From Eurosta solidaginis (taxonomy: Eukaryota; Arthropoda; Insecta; Diptera; Tephritidae), in the NCBI RefSeq assembly GCF_040869045.1, contig NW_027136911.1:682001-746000 (forward strand): DNA of 64,000 nt, in the 5' to 3' direction. Each line of letters opens with the position of its first letter. The stretch's first letter is position 1. Below are positions 36,001 through 52,250 of the stretch, one piece after another. The translations under genes were made by a program, and so were the position numbers. Below the pieces are notes generated by a model that was given only the letters and a program-made list of their open reading frames with translations, ran no database searches and was not told the DNA's origin.

Positions 36001-39000
36001 GCTTTTGAATTAATATACACATAAAAACCTATCATCTGCAAAAACAAAATCGATTCTATCTTGCTTGGTTCAATAGATATGGACACTTATCCCTTTTAGT
36101 CGGTTAACCCTACCCACTTTGACGTAGAAATTGAACCGTTAGCGATAGAACCTTGGATCAGATTGTGAATTAATATACACATAAAAACCTACCATCTGCA
36201 AAAATAAATTTGATTCTATCTTGCTTGGTTCAATAGATATGGACAATTATCCCTTTTAGTCGGTTAGCTCCACCCACAATAGATATGGGCACTTATCCCT
36301 TTTAGTCGGTTAATCCCATCCACTTTGACGTAGAAATTGGACCGTTAACGATAGAACCTTGTATCACCATATGAATTAATACACACATAAAAACCTATCA
36401 TCTGCAAAAATAAAATCGATTCTGTCTTGCTTGGTTCAATAGATATGGACACTTATCCCTTTTAGTCGGTTAACCCCACCCACAATAGATATGGACACTT
36501 ATCCCTTTTAGTCGGTTAACCCCACCCAGTATGACGTAGAAATTGAACCGTTAGCGATAGAACCTTGGATCAGCTTGTGGATTGATATACACATAAAAAT
36601 CTATCATCTGCAAAAACAACATCGATTCTATCTTGCTTGGTTCAATAGATATGGATACTTATCCCTTTTAGCTGGTTAACCCCACCCTCTTTGACGTAGA
36701 AATTGAACCGTTAATGATAGATCCTTGGATCAGCTTGTGGATTAATATACACATAAAAACCTACCATCTGCAAAAACAAAATCGATTCTATCTTGCTTGG
36801 TTCAATAGATATGGATACTTATCCCTTTTAGTCGGTTAACCCAAACCACTATAACGTAGAAATTGAACCGTTAACGATAGAACCTTCGATCAGCTTGTGG
36901 ATCAATATACACATAAAAACCTATCATCTCCAAAAACAAAATCGATTCTATCTTGCTTGGTTCAATAGATATGGACACTTATCCCTTTTAGTCGGTTAAC
37001 CCCACCCACAATAGATATGGACACTTATCCCTTTAAGTCGGTTAACCCCATCCACTTTGACGTAGAAATTGAACCGTTAACGATAGAACCTTGTATCAGC
37101 TTTCGAATAAATATACACATAAAAACCTATCATCTGCAAAAACAAAATCGAATCTATCTTGCTTGGTTCAATAGATATGGACACTTATCCCTTTTAGTCG
37201 GTTAACCCGACCCAGTATGACGTAGAAATTGAACCGTTAGCGATAGAACCTTGGATCAGCTTGTGAATTAATATACACATAAAAACCTACCATCTGCAAA
37301 AATAAATTCGATTCTATCTTGCTTGGTTCAATAGATATGGACACTTATTCCTTTTAGTCGGTTAGCCCCACCCATAATAGATATGTGCACTTATCCCTTT
37401 TAGTCGGTTAATCCCATCCACTTTGACTTAGAAATTGAACCGTTAACGATAGAACCTTGTATCAGCTTTTGAATTAATATACACATAAAAACCTATCATC
37501 TGCAAAAATAAAATCGATTCTGTCTTGCTTGGTTCAATAGATATGGACACTTATCCCTTTTAGTCGGTTAACCCCACCCACAATAGATATGGACACTTAT
37601 CCCTTTTAGTCGGATACCCCCATCCACTTTGACGTAGAAATTGGACCGTTAACGATAGAACCTTGTATCAGCTTTTGAATTAATATACACATAAAAACCT
37701 ATCATCTGCAAAAACAAAATCGATTCTATCTTGCTTGGTTCAATAGATATGGACACTTATCCCTTTTGGTCGGTTAACCCTACCCACTTTGACGTAGAAA
37801 TTGAACCGTTAGCGATAGAACCATGGATCAGCCTGTGGATTAATATACACATAAAAACCTATCATCTGCAAAAACAAAATCGATTCTGTCTTTCTTGGTT
37901 CATTAGATATGGACACTTATCCCTTTTAGTCGGTTAATCCCACCCACAATAGATATGGACACTTATCCCTTTTAGTCGGATAACCCCATCCACTTTGACG
38001 TAGAAATTGAACCGTTAACGATAGAACCTTGTATCAGCTTTTGAATTAATATACACATAAAAACCTATCATCTGCAAAAACAAAATCGATTCTATCTTGC
38101 TTGGTTTAATAGATATGGACCCTTATCCCTTTTAGTCGGTTAACCCTACCCACTTTGACGTAGAAATTGAACCGTTAGCGATAGAACCTTGGATCAGCTT
38201 GTGAATTAATATACACATAAAAACCTACCATCTGCAAAAATAAATTCGATTCTATCTTGCTTGGTTCAATAGATATGGACACTTAACCCGTTTAGTCGGT
38301 TAGCCCCACCCACAATAGATATGGGCGCTTATCCCTTTTAGTCGGTTAATCCCATCCACTTTGACGTAGAAATTGAACCGTTAACGATAGAACCATGGAT
38401 CAGCCTGTGGATTAATATACACATAAAAATCTATCATCTGCAAAAATAAAATCGATTCTGTTTTGCTCGGTTCAATAGATATGGACGCTTATCCCTTTTA
38501 GTCGGTTAACCCCACCCACTTTGACGTAGAAATTGAACCGTTAGCGATAGAACCTTAGATCAGCTTGTGGATTAATATACACATAAAAACCTACCATCAG
38601 CAAAAATAAAATCGATTCTATCTTGCTTGGTTCAATAGATATGGATACTTATCCCTTTTAGTCGGTTAACCCCACCCACTATAACGTAGAAATTGAACCG
38701 TTAACGATAGAATCTTAGATCAGCTTGTGGATTAACATACACATAAAAACCTACCATCTGCAAAAATAAAATCGATTCTGTCTTGCTTGGTTCAATATAT
38801 ATGGACACTTATCCCTTTTAGTCGGTTAACCCCACCCACTTTGACGTAGAAATTGAACCGTTAGCGATAGAACCTTAGATCAGCTTGTGGATTAATATAC
38901 ACATAAAAACCTACCATCTGCAAAAATAAAATCGATTCTATTTTGCTTGGTTCAATAGATATGTACACTTATCCTTTTTAGTCGGTTAACCCCACCCACT

Positions 39001-42000
39001 ATAACGTAGAAATTGAACCGTTAACGATAGAATCTTGGATCAGCTTGTGGATTAATATACACATAAAAACCTACCATCTGCAAAAATAAAATCGATTCTG
39101 TCTTGCCTGGTTCAATAGATATGGACACTTATCCCTTTTAGTCGGTTAACCCCACCCACAATAGATATGGACACTTATCCCTTTTAGTCGGTTAACCCCA
39201 TCCACTTTGACGTAGAAATTGAACCGTTAACGATAGATCCTTGTATCAGCTTTTGAATAAATATACACATAAAAACCTATCATCTCCAAAAACAAAATCG
39301 ATTCTATCTTGCTTGGTTCAATAGATATCCCTTTTAGTCTGTTAACCCCACCCATAATAGATATGGACACTTATCCCTTTTAGTCGGTTAACCCCATCCA
39401 CTTTGACGTAGAAATTGAACCGTTAACGATAGAACCTTGTATCAGCTTTTGAATAAATATACACATAAAAACCTATCATCTGCAAAAACAAAATCGATTC
39501 TATCTTGCTTGGTTCAATAGATATGGACTCTTATCCCTTTTAGTCGGTTAACCCCACCCACAATAGATATGGACACTTATCCCTTTTAGTCGGTTAACCA
39601 CATCCACTTTGACGTAGAAATTGAACCGTTAACGATAGAACTTTGTATCAGCTTTTGAATTAATATACACATAAGAACCTACCATCTGCAAAAATAAATT
39701 CGATTCTATCTTGCTTGGTTCAATAGATATGGACACTTATCCCTTTTAGTCAGTTAACCCCACCCAGTATGACGTAGAAATTGAACCGTTAGCGATAGAA
39801 TCTTGGATCAGCTTGTGGATTAATATACACATAAAAACCTACCATCTGCAAAAATAAAATCGATTCTGTCTTGCCTGGTTCAATAGATATGGACACTTAT
39901 CCCTTTTAGTCGGTTAACCCCACCCACAATAGATATGGACACTTATCCCTTTTAGTCGGTTAACCCCATCCACTTTGACGTAGAAATTGAACCGTTAACG
40001 ATAGAACCTTGTATCAGCTTTTGAATAAATACACACATAAAAACCTATCATCTGCAAAAACAAAATCGATTCTATCTTGCTTGGTTCAATAGATATGGAC
40101 ACTTATCCCTTTTAGTCGGTTAACCCGACCCAGTATGACGTAGAAATTGAACCGTTAGCGATAGAACCTTGTATCAGCTTTTGAATTAATATACACATAA
40201 CTGCAAAAATAAAATCGATTCTGTCTTGCTTGGTTCAATAGATATGGACACTTATCCCTTTTAGTCGGTTAACCCCACCCACAATAGATATGGACACTTA
40301 TCCCTTTTAGTCGGATAATCCCATCCACTTTGACGTAGAAATTGGACCGTTAACGATAGAACCGTGTATCAGCTTTTGAATTAATATACACATAAAAACC
40401 TATCATCTGCAAAAACAAAATCGATTCTGTCTTGCTTGGTTCAATAGATATGGACACTTATCCCTTTTAGTCGGTTAACCCTACCCACTTTGACGTAGAA
40501 ATTGAACCTTTAACGATAGAACCATGGATCAGCCTGTGGATTAATATACACATAAAAACCTATAATCTGCAAAAACAAAATCGATTCTGTCTTGCTTGGT
40601 TCAATAGATATGGACACTTATCCCTTTTAGTCAATTAATCCCACCCACAATAGATATGGACACTTATCCCTTTTAGTCGGATAACCCCATCCAATTTGAC
40701 GTAGAAATTGAAGCGTTAAAGATAGAAACTTGTATCAGCTTTTGAATAAATATACACATAAAAACCTATCATCTGCAAAAACAAAATCGATTCTATCTTG
40801 CTTGGTTCAATAGATATGTACACTTATCCCTTTTAGTCGGTTAACCCCACCCACTTTGACGTAGAAATTGAACCGTTAACGATAGAACCTTGGGTCAGCT
40901 TGTGGATTAATATACACATAAAAACCTACCACCTGCAAAAATAAAATCTATTCTATTTTGCTTGGTTCAATAGATATGTATACTTATCCTTTTTAGTCGG
41001 TTAACCCCACCCACTATAACGTAGAAATTGAACCGTTAACGATAGAAGCTTAGGTCAGCTTGTGGATTAATATACACATAAAAACCTACCATCTGCAAAA
41101 ATAAAATCGATTCTATCTTGCTTGGTTCAATAGATATGGACACTTATCCCTTTTAGTCGGTTAACCCCACCCACAATAGATATGGACACTTATCCCTTTT
41201 AGTCGGTTAACCCCATCCACTTTGATGTAGAAATTGAACCGTTAACGATAGAACCTTGTATCAGCTTTTGAATAAATATACACATAAAAACCTATCATCT
41301 GCAAAAACAAAATCGATTCTATCTTGCTTGGTTCAATAGATATGGACACTTATCCCTTTTAGTCGGTTAACCCCACCCACAGTAGATATGGACACTTATC
41401 CCTTTTAGTCGGTTAACCCCATCCACTTTGACGCAGAAATTGAACCGTTAACGATAGAACCTTGAATCAGCTTTTGAATAAATATACACATAAAAACCTA
41501 TCATCTGCAAAAACAAAATCGATTCTATCTTGCTTGGTTCAATAGATATGGACACTTATCCCTTTTAGTCAGTTAACCCCACCCAGTATGACGTAGAAAT
41601 TGAACCGTTAGCGATAGAACCTTAGATCAGCTTGTGGATCAATATACACATAAAAACCTATCATCTCCAAAAACAAAATCGATTCTATCTTGCTTGGTTC
41701 AATAGATATGGACACTTATCCCTTTTAGTCGGTTAACCCGACCCAGTATGATGTAGAAATTGAACCGTTAGCGATAGAACCTTGGATCAGCTTGTGAATT
41801 AATATACACATAAAAACCTACCATCTGCAAAAATAAATTCGATTCTATCTTGCTTGGTTCAATAGATATGGACACTTATTCCTTTTAGTCGGTTAACCCC
41901 ACCCACAATAGATATGGACACTTATCCCTTTTAGTCGGATAATCCCATCCACTTTGACGTAGAAATTGGACCGTTAACGATAGAACCTTGTATCAGCTTT

Positions 42001-45000
42001 TGAATTAATATACACATAAAAACCTATCATCTGCAAAAACAAAATCGATTCTGTCTTGCTTGGTTCAATAGATATGGACACTTATTCCTTTTAGTCGGTT
42101 AACCCTACACACTTTGACGTAGAAATTGAACCTTTAACGATAGAACCATGGACCAGCCTGTGGATTAATATACACATAAAAACCTATCATCTGCAAAAAC
42201 AAAATCGATTCTGTCTTGCTTGGTTCAATAGATATGGACACTTATCCCTTTTAGTCGGTTAATCCCACCCACAATAGATATGGACACTTATCCCTTTTAG
42301 TCGGATAACCCCATCCACTTTGACGTAGAAATTGAAGCGTTAAAGATAGAACCTTGTATCAGCTTTTGAATTAATATACACATAAAAACCTATCATCTGC
42401 AAAAACAAAATCGATTCTATCTTGCTTGGTTCAATAGATATGGACACTTATCCCTTTTAGTCGGTTAACCCTACCCACTTTGACGTAGAAATTGAACCGT
42501 TAGCGATAGAACCTTGGATCAGCTTGTGTATTAATACACACATAAAAACCTACCATCTGCAAAAATAAATTCGATTCTATCTTGCTTGGTTCAATAGATA
42601 TGGACACTTATCCCTTTTAGTCGGTTAGCCCCACCCACAATAGATATGGGCGCTTATCCCTCTTAGTCGGTTAATCCCATCCACTTTGACGTAGAAATTG
42701 AACCGTTAACGATAGAACCTTGTATCAGCTTATGAATTAATATACACATAAAAACCTATCATCTGCAAAAATAAAATCGATTCTGTCTTGCTTGGTTCAA
42801 TAGATATGGACGCTTATCCCTTTTAGTCGGTTAACCCCACCCACAATAGATATGGACACTTATCCCTTTTAGTCGGAAACCCCATCCACTTTGACGTAGA
42901 AATTGAACCGTTAACGATAGAACCTTGTATCAGCTTTTGAATTAATATACCCATAAAAACCTATCATCTGCAAAAACAAAATCGATTCTATCTTGCTTGG
43001 TTCAATAGATATGGACACTTATCCCTTTTAGTCGGTTAACCCCACCCACAATAGATATGGATACTTATCCCTTTTAGTCGGTTAACCCCACCCACTTTGA
43101 CGTAGAAATTGAACCGTTAACGATAGAACCTTGGGTCAGCTTGTGGATTAATATACACATAAAAACCTACCACCTGCAAAAATAAAATCGATTCTATTTT
43201 GCTTGGTTCAATAGATATGTATACTTATCCTTTTTAGTCGGTTAACCCCACCCACTATAACGTAGAAATTGAACCGTTAACGATAGAACCTTGTATCAGC
43301 TTTTGAATTAATATACCCATAAAACCCTATCATCTGCAAAAACAAAATCGATTCTATCTTGCTTGGTTCAATAGATATGGACACTTATCCCTTTTAGTCG
43401 GTTAACCCCACCCACAATAGATATGGATACTTATCCCTTTTAGTCGGTTAACCCCACCCACTTTGACGTAGAAATTGAACCGTTAACGATAGAACCTTGG
43501 ATCAGCTTGTGGATTAATATACACATAAAAACCTACCATCTGCAAAAACAAATTCGATTCTATCTTGCTTGGTTCAATAGATATGGATACTTATCACTTT
43601 TAGTCGGTTAACCGTTGAACCGTTAATGATAGAACCTTGGATCAGCTTGTGGATTAATATACACATAAAAACCTACCATCTGCAAAAACAAAATCGATTC
43701 TATCTTGCTTGGTTCAATAGATATGGATACTTATCCCTTTTAGTCGGTTAACCCCACCCACTTTGACGTAGAAATTGTACCGTTAATGATAGAACCTTGG
43801 ATCAGCTTGTGGATTAATATACACATAAAAACCTACCATCTGCAAAAATAAAATCGATTCTGTCTTGCTTGGTTCAATAGATATGGACACTTATCCCTTT
43901 TAGTCGGTTAACCCCACCCAGTATGACGTAGAAATCGAACCGTTAGCGATAGAACCTTGGATCAGCCCGTGCATTAATATACACATAAAAACCTACCATC
44001 TGCAAAAATAAATTCGATTCTATCTTGCTTGGTTCAATAGATATGGATACTTATCCCTTTTAGTCAGTTAACCCCACCCAGTATGACGTAGAAATTGAAC
44101 CGTTAGCGATAGAATCTTGGATCAGCTTGTGGATTAATATACACATAAAAACCTATCATCTGCAAAAACAAAATCGATTCTATCTTGCTTGGTTCAATAG
44201 ATATGGACACTTATCCCTTTTAGTCGGTTAACCCGACCCAGTATGACGTAGAAATTGAACCGTTAGCGATAGAACCTTGGATCAGCTTGTGAATTAATAT
44301 ACACATAAAAACCTATCATCTGCAAAAACAAAATCGATTCTATCTTGCTTGGTTCAATAGATATGGACACTTATCCCTTTTAGTCGGTTAACCCGACCCA
44401 GTATGACGTAGAAATTGAACCGTTAGCGATAGAACCTTGGATCAGCTTGTGAATTAATATACACATAAAAACCTATCATCTGCAAAAACAAAATCGATTC
44501 TATCTTGCTTGGTTCAATAGATATGGACACTTATCCCTTTTAGTCGGTTAACCCCACCCACAATAGATATGGACACTTACCCCTTTTAGTCGGTTAACCC
44601 CATCCACTTTGACGTAGAAATTGAACCGTTAACGATAGAACCTTGTATCAGCTTTTGAATTAATATACACATAAAAACTTATCATCTGCAAAAACAAAAC
44701 CGATTCTATCTTGCTTGGTTCAATAGATATGGACACTTATCCCTTTTAGTCGGTTAACCCGACCCAGTATGACGTAGAAATTGAACCGTTAGCGATAGAA
44801 CCTTGGATCAGCTTGTGAATTAATATACACATAAAAACCTACCATCTGCAAAAATAAAATCGATTCTGTCTTGCCTGGTTCAATAGATATGGACACTTAT
44901 CCCTTTTAGTCGGTTAACCCCACCCACAATAGATATGGACACTTATACCTTTTAGTCGGTTAACCCCATCCACTTTGACGTAGAAATTGAACCGTTAACG

Positions 45001-47460
45001 ATAGAACCTTGTATCAGCTTTTGAATAAATATACACATAAAAACCTATCATCTGCAAAAACAAAATCGATTCTATCTTGCTTGGTTCAATAGATGTGGAC
45101 ACTTATCCCTTTTAGTCAGTTAACCCCACCCAGTATGACGTAGAAATTGAACCGTTAGCGATAGAACCTTAGATCAGCTTGTGGATCAATATACACATAA
45201 AAACCTATCATCTCCAAAAACAAAATCGATTCTATCTTGCTTGGTTCAATAGATATGGACACTTATCCCTTTTAGTCGGTTAACCCCACCCATAATAGAT
45301 ATGGACACTTATCCCTTTTAGTCGGTTAATCCCATCCACTTTGACGTAGAAATTGAACCGTTAACGATAGAACCATGGATCAGCCTGTGGATTAATATAC
45401 ACATAAAAACCTATCATCTGCAAAAACAAAATCGATTCTGTCTTGCTTGGTTCAATAGATATGGACACTTATCCCTTTTAGTCGGTTAATCCCATCCACA
45501 GTAGATATGGACACTTATCCCTTTTAGTCGGTTAACCCTACCCACTCTGACGTAGATATTGAACCGTTAACGATAGAACTTTGTATCAGCTTTTGAATTA
45601 ATATACACACAAGAACCTACCATCTGCAAAAATAAATTCGATTCTATCTTGCTTGGTTCAATAGATATGGACACTTATCCCTTTTAGTCAGTTAACCCCA
45701 CCCAGTATGACGTAGAAATTGAACCGTTAGCGATAGAATCTTGGATCAGCTTGTGGATCAATATACACATAAAAACCTATCATCTCCAAAAACAAAATCG
45801 ATTCTATCTTGCTTGGTTCAATAGATATGGACACTTATCCCTTTTAGTCGGTTAGCCCCACCCACAATAGATATGGGCGCTTATCCCTTTTAGTCGGTTA
45901 ACCCCACCCACAATAGATATGGACACTTATCCCTTTTAGTCGGATAACCCCATCCACTTTGACGTAGAAATTGAACCGTTAACGATAGAACCTTGTATCA
46001 GCTTTTGAATTAATATACCCATAAAAACCTATCATCTGCAAAAACAAAATCGATTCTATCTTGCTTGGTTCAATAGATATGGACACTTATCCCTTTTAGT
46101 CGGTTAACCCCACCCACTTTGACGTAGAAATTGAACCGTTAACGATAGAACCTTGGGTCAGCTTGTGGATTAATATACACATAAAAACCTACCACCTGCA
46201 AAAATAAAATCGATTCTATTTTGCTTGGTTCAATAGATATGTATACTTATCCTTTTTAGTCGGTTAACCCCACCCACTATAACGTAGAAATTGAACCGTT
46301 AACGATAGAAGCTTAGGTCAGCTTGTGGATTAATATACACATAAAAACCTACCATCTGCAAAAATAAAATCGATTCTATCTTGCTTGGTTCAATAGATAT
46401 GGACACTTATCCCTTTTAGTCGGTTAACCCGACCCAGTATGACGTAGAAATTGAACCGTTAGCGATAGAACCTTAGATCGTCTTGTGGATCAATATACAC
46501 ATAAAAACCTATCATCTGCAAAAACAAAATCGATTCTGTCTTGCTTGGTTCAATATATATGAATACTTATCCCTTTTAGTCGGTTAACCCCACCCACTTT
46601 GACGTAGAAATTGAACCGTTAATGATAGAACCTTGGATCAGCTTGTGGATTAATATACACATAAAAACCTACCATCTGCAAAAACAAAATCGATTCTATC
46701 TTGCTTGTTTCAATAGATATGGATACTTATCCCTTTTAGTCGGTTAACCCCACCCACTTTGACGTAGAAATTGTACCGTTAATGATAGAACCTTGGATCA
46801 GCTTGTGGATTAATATACACATAAAAACCTACCATCTGCAAAAATAAAATCGATTCTGTCTTGCTTGGTTCAATAGATATGGACACTTATCCCTTTTAGT
46901 CGGTTAACCTCACCCAGTATGACGTAGAAATCGAACCGTTAGCGATAGAAGCTTGGATCAGCTTGTGAATTAATATACACATAAAAACCTATCATCTGCA
47001 AAAACAAAATCGATTCTATCTTGCTTGGTTCAATAGATATGGATACTTATCCCTTTTAGTCGGTTAACCCCACCCACTTTGACGTAGAAATTGAACCGTT
47101 AATGATAGAACCTTGGATCAGCCCGTGGATTAATATACACATAAAAACCTACCATCTGCAAAAATAAAATCGATTCTGTCTTGCTTGGTTCAATAGATAT
47201 GGACACTTATCCCTTTTAGTCGGTTAACCCCACCCAGTATGACGTAGAAATCGAACCGTTAGCGATAGAACCTTGGATCAGCTTGTGGATTAATATACAC
47301 ATAAAAACCTATCATCTGCAAAAACAAAGTCGATTCTATCTTGCTTGGTTCAATAGATATGGATACTTATCCCTTTTAGTCGGTTAACCCCACCCACTTT
47401 GACGTAGAAATTGAACCGTTAATGATAGGACCTTGGATCAGCCCGTGGATTAATATACAC
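36001..47460. repeat. Satellite, second subfamily (TTTTGAATTAAT type)
   Basis: From about 36.0 kb a new set of variants becomes common: ATCAGCTTTTGAAT (or TTTTGAATAAAT) in place of ATTAGCTTGTGG, GACCCAGTATGACG, and, in 206-bp units, ATATGGGCACTTATCC. 206-bp and 160-bp units alternate frequently. Small deletions mark individual units: 10 bp lost at about 39328, 11 bp at about 40198, about 20 bp at about 43612. Short frames near 37017 and 37731 are phase accidents. No gene is seen. Confidence 0.93.
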
Positions 47461-50400
47461 ATAAAAACCTACCATCTGCAAAAATAAATTCGATTCTATC
47501 TTGCTTGGTTCAATAGATATGGACACTTATCCCTTTTAGTCAGTTAACCCCACCCAGTATGACGTAGAAATTGAACCGTTAGCGATAGAACCCTGAATCA
47601 GCTTGTGGATTAATATACACATAAAAACCTATCATCTGCAAAAACAAAATCGATTCTATCTTGTTTGGTTCAATAAATATGGATACTTATCCCTTTTAGT
47701 CGGTTAACCCCACCCAGTATGACATAGAAATTGAACCGTTAGCGATAGAACCTTGGATCAGCTTGCGGATTAATATACACATAAGAACCTACCATCTGCA
47801 AAAATAAAATCGATTCTGTCTTGCCTGGTTCAATAGATATGGACACTTATCCCTTTTAGTCGGTTAGCCCCACCCACAATAGATGTGGGCACTTATCCCT
47901 TTTAGTCGGTTAACCCCATCCACTTTGACATAGAAATTGAACCGTTAACGATAGAACCTTCTATCAGCTCTTGAATTAATATACACATAAAAACCTATCA
48001 TCTGCAAAAACAAAATCGATTCTATCTTGCTTGGTTCAATAGATATGGACACTTATCCCTTTTAGTCGGTTAACCCGACCCAGTATGACGTAGAAATTGA
48101 ACCGCTAGCGGTAGAACCTTGGATCAGCTTGTGAATTAATATACACATAAAAACCTACCACCTGCAAAAATAAATTCGATTCTATCTTGCTTGGTTCAAT
48201 AGATATGGACACTTATCCCTTTTAGTCGGTTAGCCCCACCCATAATAGATATGGGCACTTATCCCTTTTAGTCGGTTAACCCCATCCACTTTGACTTAGA
48301 AATTGAACCGTTAACGATAGAACCTTGTATCAGCTTTTGAATTAATATACACATAAAAACCTATCATCTGCAAAAATAAAATCGATTCTATCTTGCTTGG
48401 TTCAATAGATATGGACACATATCCCTTTTAGTCGGTTAACCCCACCCACAATAGATATAGACACTTATCCCTTTTAGTCGGTTAATCCCATCCACTTTGA
48501 CGTAGAAATTGGACCGTTAACGATAGAACCTTGTATCAGCTTTTGAATTAATATACACATAAAAACCTATCATCTGCAAAAACAAAATCGATTCTATCTT
48601 GCTTGGTTCAATAGATATGGACACATATCCCTTTTAGTCGGTTAACCCCACCCACAATAGATATGGACACTTATCCCTTTTAGTCGGTTAATTCCATCCA
48701 CTTTGACGTAGAAATTGGACCGTTAACGATAGAACCTTAGATCAGCTTGTGGATCAATATACACATAAAACCCTATCATCTCCAAAAACAAAATCAATTC
48801 TACCTTGCTTGGTTCAATAGATATGGACACTTATCCCTTTTAGTCGGTTAACCCCACCCACAATAGATATGGACACTTATCCCTTTTAGTCGGTTAACCC
48901 CATCCACTTTGACACAGAAATTGAACCGTTAACGATAGAACCTTGTGTCAGCTTTTGAATTAATATACACATAAAAACCTATCATCTGCAAAAACAAAAT
49001 CGATTCTATCTTGCTTGGTTCAATAGATATGGACACTTATCCCTTTTAGTCGGTTAACCCGACCCAGTATGACGTAGAAATTGAACCGCTAGCGATAGGA
49101 CCTTGGATCAGCCTCTGAATTAATATACACATAAAAACCTACCATCTGCAAAAATAAATTCGATTCTATCTTGCTTGGTTCAATAGATATGGACACTTAT
49201 CCCTTTTAGTCGGTTAGCCCCACCCATAATAGATATGGGCACTTATCCCTTTTAGTCGGTTAATCCCATCCACTTTGACTTAGAAATTGAACCGTTAACG
49301 ATAGAACCTTGTATCAGCTTTTGAATTAATATACACATAAAAACCTATCATCTGCAAAAATAAAATCGATTCTGTCTTGCTTGGTTCAATAGATATGGAC
49401 ACTTATCCCTTTTAGTCGGTTAACCCCACCCACTTTGACGTAGAAATTGAACCGTTAATGATAGAACCTTGGGTCAGCTTTTGGATAAATATACACATAA
49501 AAACCTACCATCTGCAAAAATAAAATCGATTATATTTTGCTTGGTTCAATAGATATGTATACTTATCCTTTTTAGTCGGTTAACTATAACGTAGAAATTG
49601 AACCGTTAACGACAGAAGCTTGGGTCAGCTTGTGGATTAATATACACATAAAAACCTACCATCTGCAAAAATAAAATCGATTCTATCTTGCTTGGTTCAA
49701 TAGATATGGACACTTATCCCTTTTAGTCGGTTAGCCCCACCCATAATAGATATGGGCACTTATCCCTTTTAGTCAGTTAACCCCACCCAGTGTGACGTAG
49801 AAATTGAACCGTTAGCGATAGAATCTTGGATCAGCTTTTGGATTAATATACACATAAAAACCTATCATCTGCAAAAACAAAATCGATTCTGTCTTGCTTG
49901 GTTCAATAGATATGGACACTTATCCCTTTTAGTCGGTTAATCCCACCCACAATAGATATGGACACTTATCCCTTTTAGTCGGATAACCCCATCCACTTTG
50001 ACGTAGAAATTGGACCGTTAACGATAGAACCTTGGATCAGCTTGTGGATTAGTATACACATAAAAACCTACAATCTGCAAAAATAAAATCGATTCTGTCT
50101 TGCCTGGTTCAATAGATATGGACACTTATCCCTTTTAGTCGGTTAGCCCCACCCACAACAGATATGGGCACTTATCCCTTTTAGTCGGTTAACCCCATCC
50201 ACTTTGGCATAGAAATTGAACCGTTAACGATAGAACATTCTATCAGCTCTTGAATTAATATACACATAAAAATCTATCATCTGCAAAAACAAAATCGATT
50301 CTATCTTGCTTGGTACAATAGATATGGACACTTATCCCTTTTAGTCGGTTAGCCCCACCCATAATAGATATGGGCACTTATCCCTTTTAGTCAGTTAACC

Positions 50401-52250
50401 CCACCCAGTATGACGTAGAAATTGAACCGTTAGCGATAGAATCTTGGATCAGCTTTTGGATTAATATACACATAAAAACCTATCATCTGCAAAAACAAAA
50501 TCGATTCTATCTTGCTTGGTTCAATAGATATGGACACTTATCCCTTTTAGTCGGTTAACCCGACCCAGTATGACGTAGAAATTGAACCGTTAGCGATAGA
50601 ACCTTGGATCAGCTTGTGAATTAATACACACATAAAAACCTACCATCTGCAAAAATAAATTCGATTCTATCTTGCTTGGTACAATAGATATGGACACTTA
50701 TCCCTTTTAGCCGGTTAGCCCCACCCATAATAGATATGGGCACTTATCCCTTTTAGTCAGTTAACCCCACCCAGTATGACGTAGAAATTGAACCGTTAGC
50801 GATAGAATCTTGGATCAGCTTTTGGATTAATATACACATAAAAACCTATCATCTGCAAAAACAAAATCGATTCTATCTTGCTTGGTTCAATAAATATGGA
50901 TACTTATCCCTTTTAGTCGGTTAACCCCACCCAGTATGACATAGAAATTGAACCGTTAGCGATAGAACCTTGGATCAGCTTGTGGATTAATATACACATA
51001 AAAACCTATCATCTGCAAAAACAAAGTCGATTCTATCTTGCTTGGTTCAATAGATATGGATACTTATCCCTTTTAGTCGGTTAACCCAACCCACTTTGAC
51101 GTAGAAATTGAACCGTTAATGATAGAACCTTGGATCAGCCCGTGGATTAATATACACATAAAAACCTACCATCTGCAAAAATAAATTCGATTCTATCTTG
51201 CTTGGTTCAATAGATATGGACACTTATCCCTTTTAGTCAGTTAACCCCACCCAGTATGACGTAGAAATTGAACCGTTAGCGATAGAACCTTGGATCAGCT
51301 TGTGGATTAATATACACATAAAAACCTATCATCTGCAAAAACAAAATCGATTCTATCTTGCTTGGTTCAATAAATATGGATACTTATCCCTTTTAGTCGG
51401 TTAACCCCACCCAGTATGACATAGAAATTGAACCGTTAGCGATAGAACCTTGGATCAGCTTGCGGATTAATATACACATAAAAACCTACCATCTGCAAAA
51501 ATAAAATCGATTCTGTCTTGCCTGGTTCAATAGATATGGACACTTATCCCTTTTAGTCGGTTAGCCCCACCCACAATAGATGTGGGCACTTATACCTTTT
51601 AGTCGGTTAACCCAATCCACTTTGACATAGAAATTGAACCGTTAACGATAGAACCTTGTATCAGCTTTTGAATTAATATACACATAAAAACCTATCATCT
51701 GCAAAAACAAAACCGATTCTATCTTGCTTGGTTCAATAGATATGGACACTTATCCCTTTTAGTCGGTTAACCCGACCCAGTATGACGTAGAAATTGAACC
51801 GTTAGCGATAGAACCTTGGATCAGCTTGTGAATTAATATACACATAAAAACCTATCATCGGCAAAAACAAAATCGATTCTATCTTGCTTGGTTCAATAGA
51901 TATGGACACTTATCCCTTTTAGTCGGTTAACCCGACCCAGTATGACGTAGAAATTGAACCGTTAGCGATAGAATCTTGGATCAGCTTTTGGATTAATATA
52001 CACATAAAAGCCTATCATCTGCAAAAACAAAATCGATTCTATCTTGCTTGGTTCAATAAATATGGATACTTATCCCTTTTAGTCGGTTAACCCCACCCAG
52101 TATGACATAGAAATTGAACCGTTAGCGATAGAACCTTGGATCAGCTTGTGGATTAATATACACATAAAAACCTATCATCTGCAAAAACAAAGTCGATTCT
52201 ATCTTGCTTGGTTCAATAGATATGGATACTTATCCCTTTTAGTCGGTTAA
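47460..52250. repeat. Segmental duplication, ~4.8 kb, copy 1 (offset ~9 kb)
   Basis: Matches 56479-61240. The offset is 9019 bp over 47.46-49.79 kb (shared ATAGATGTGGGC, CTCCAAAAACAAAATCAATTC and the 9-bp-deleted GGTTAACTATAACG at 49581/58600), 9150 bp over 50.6-51.3 kb (shared CTTGGTACAATAG and ACAAAGTCGATTC) and 8990 bp afterwards, because copy 1 has one extra 160-bp unit at about 51.3-51.46 kb. No gene is present. Confidence 0.85.
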
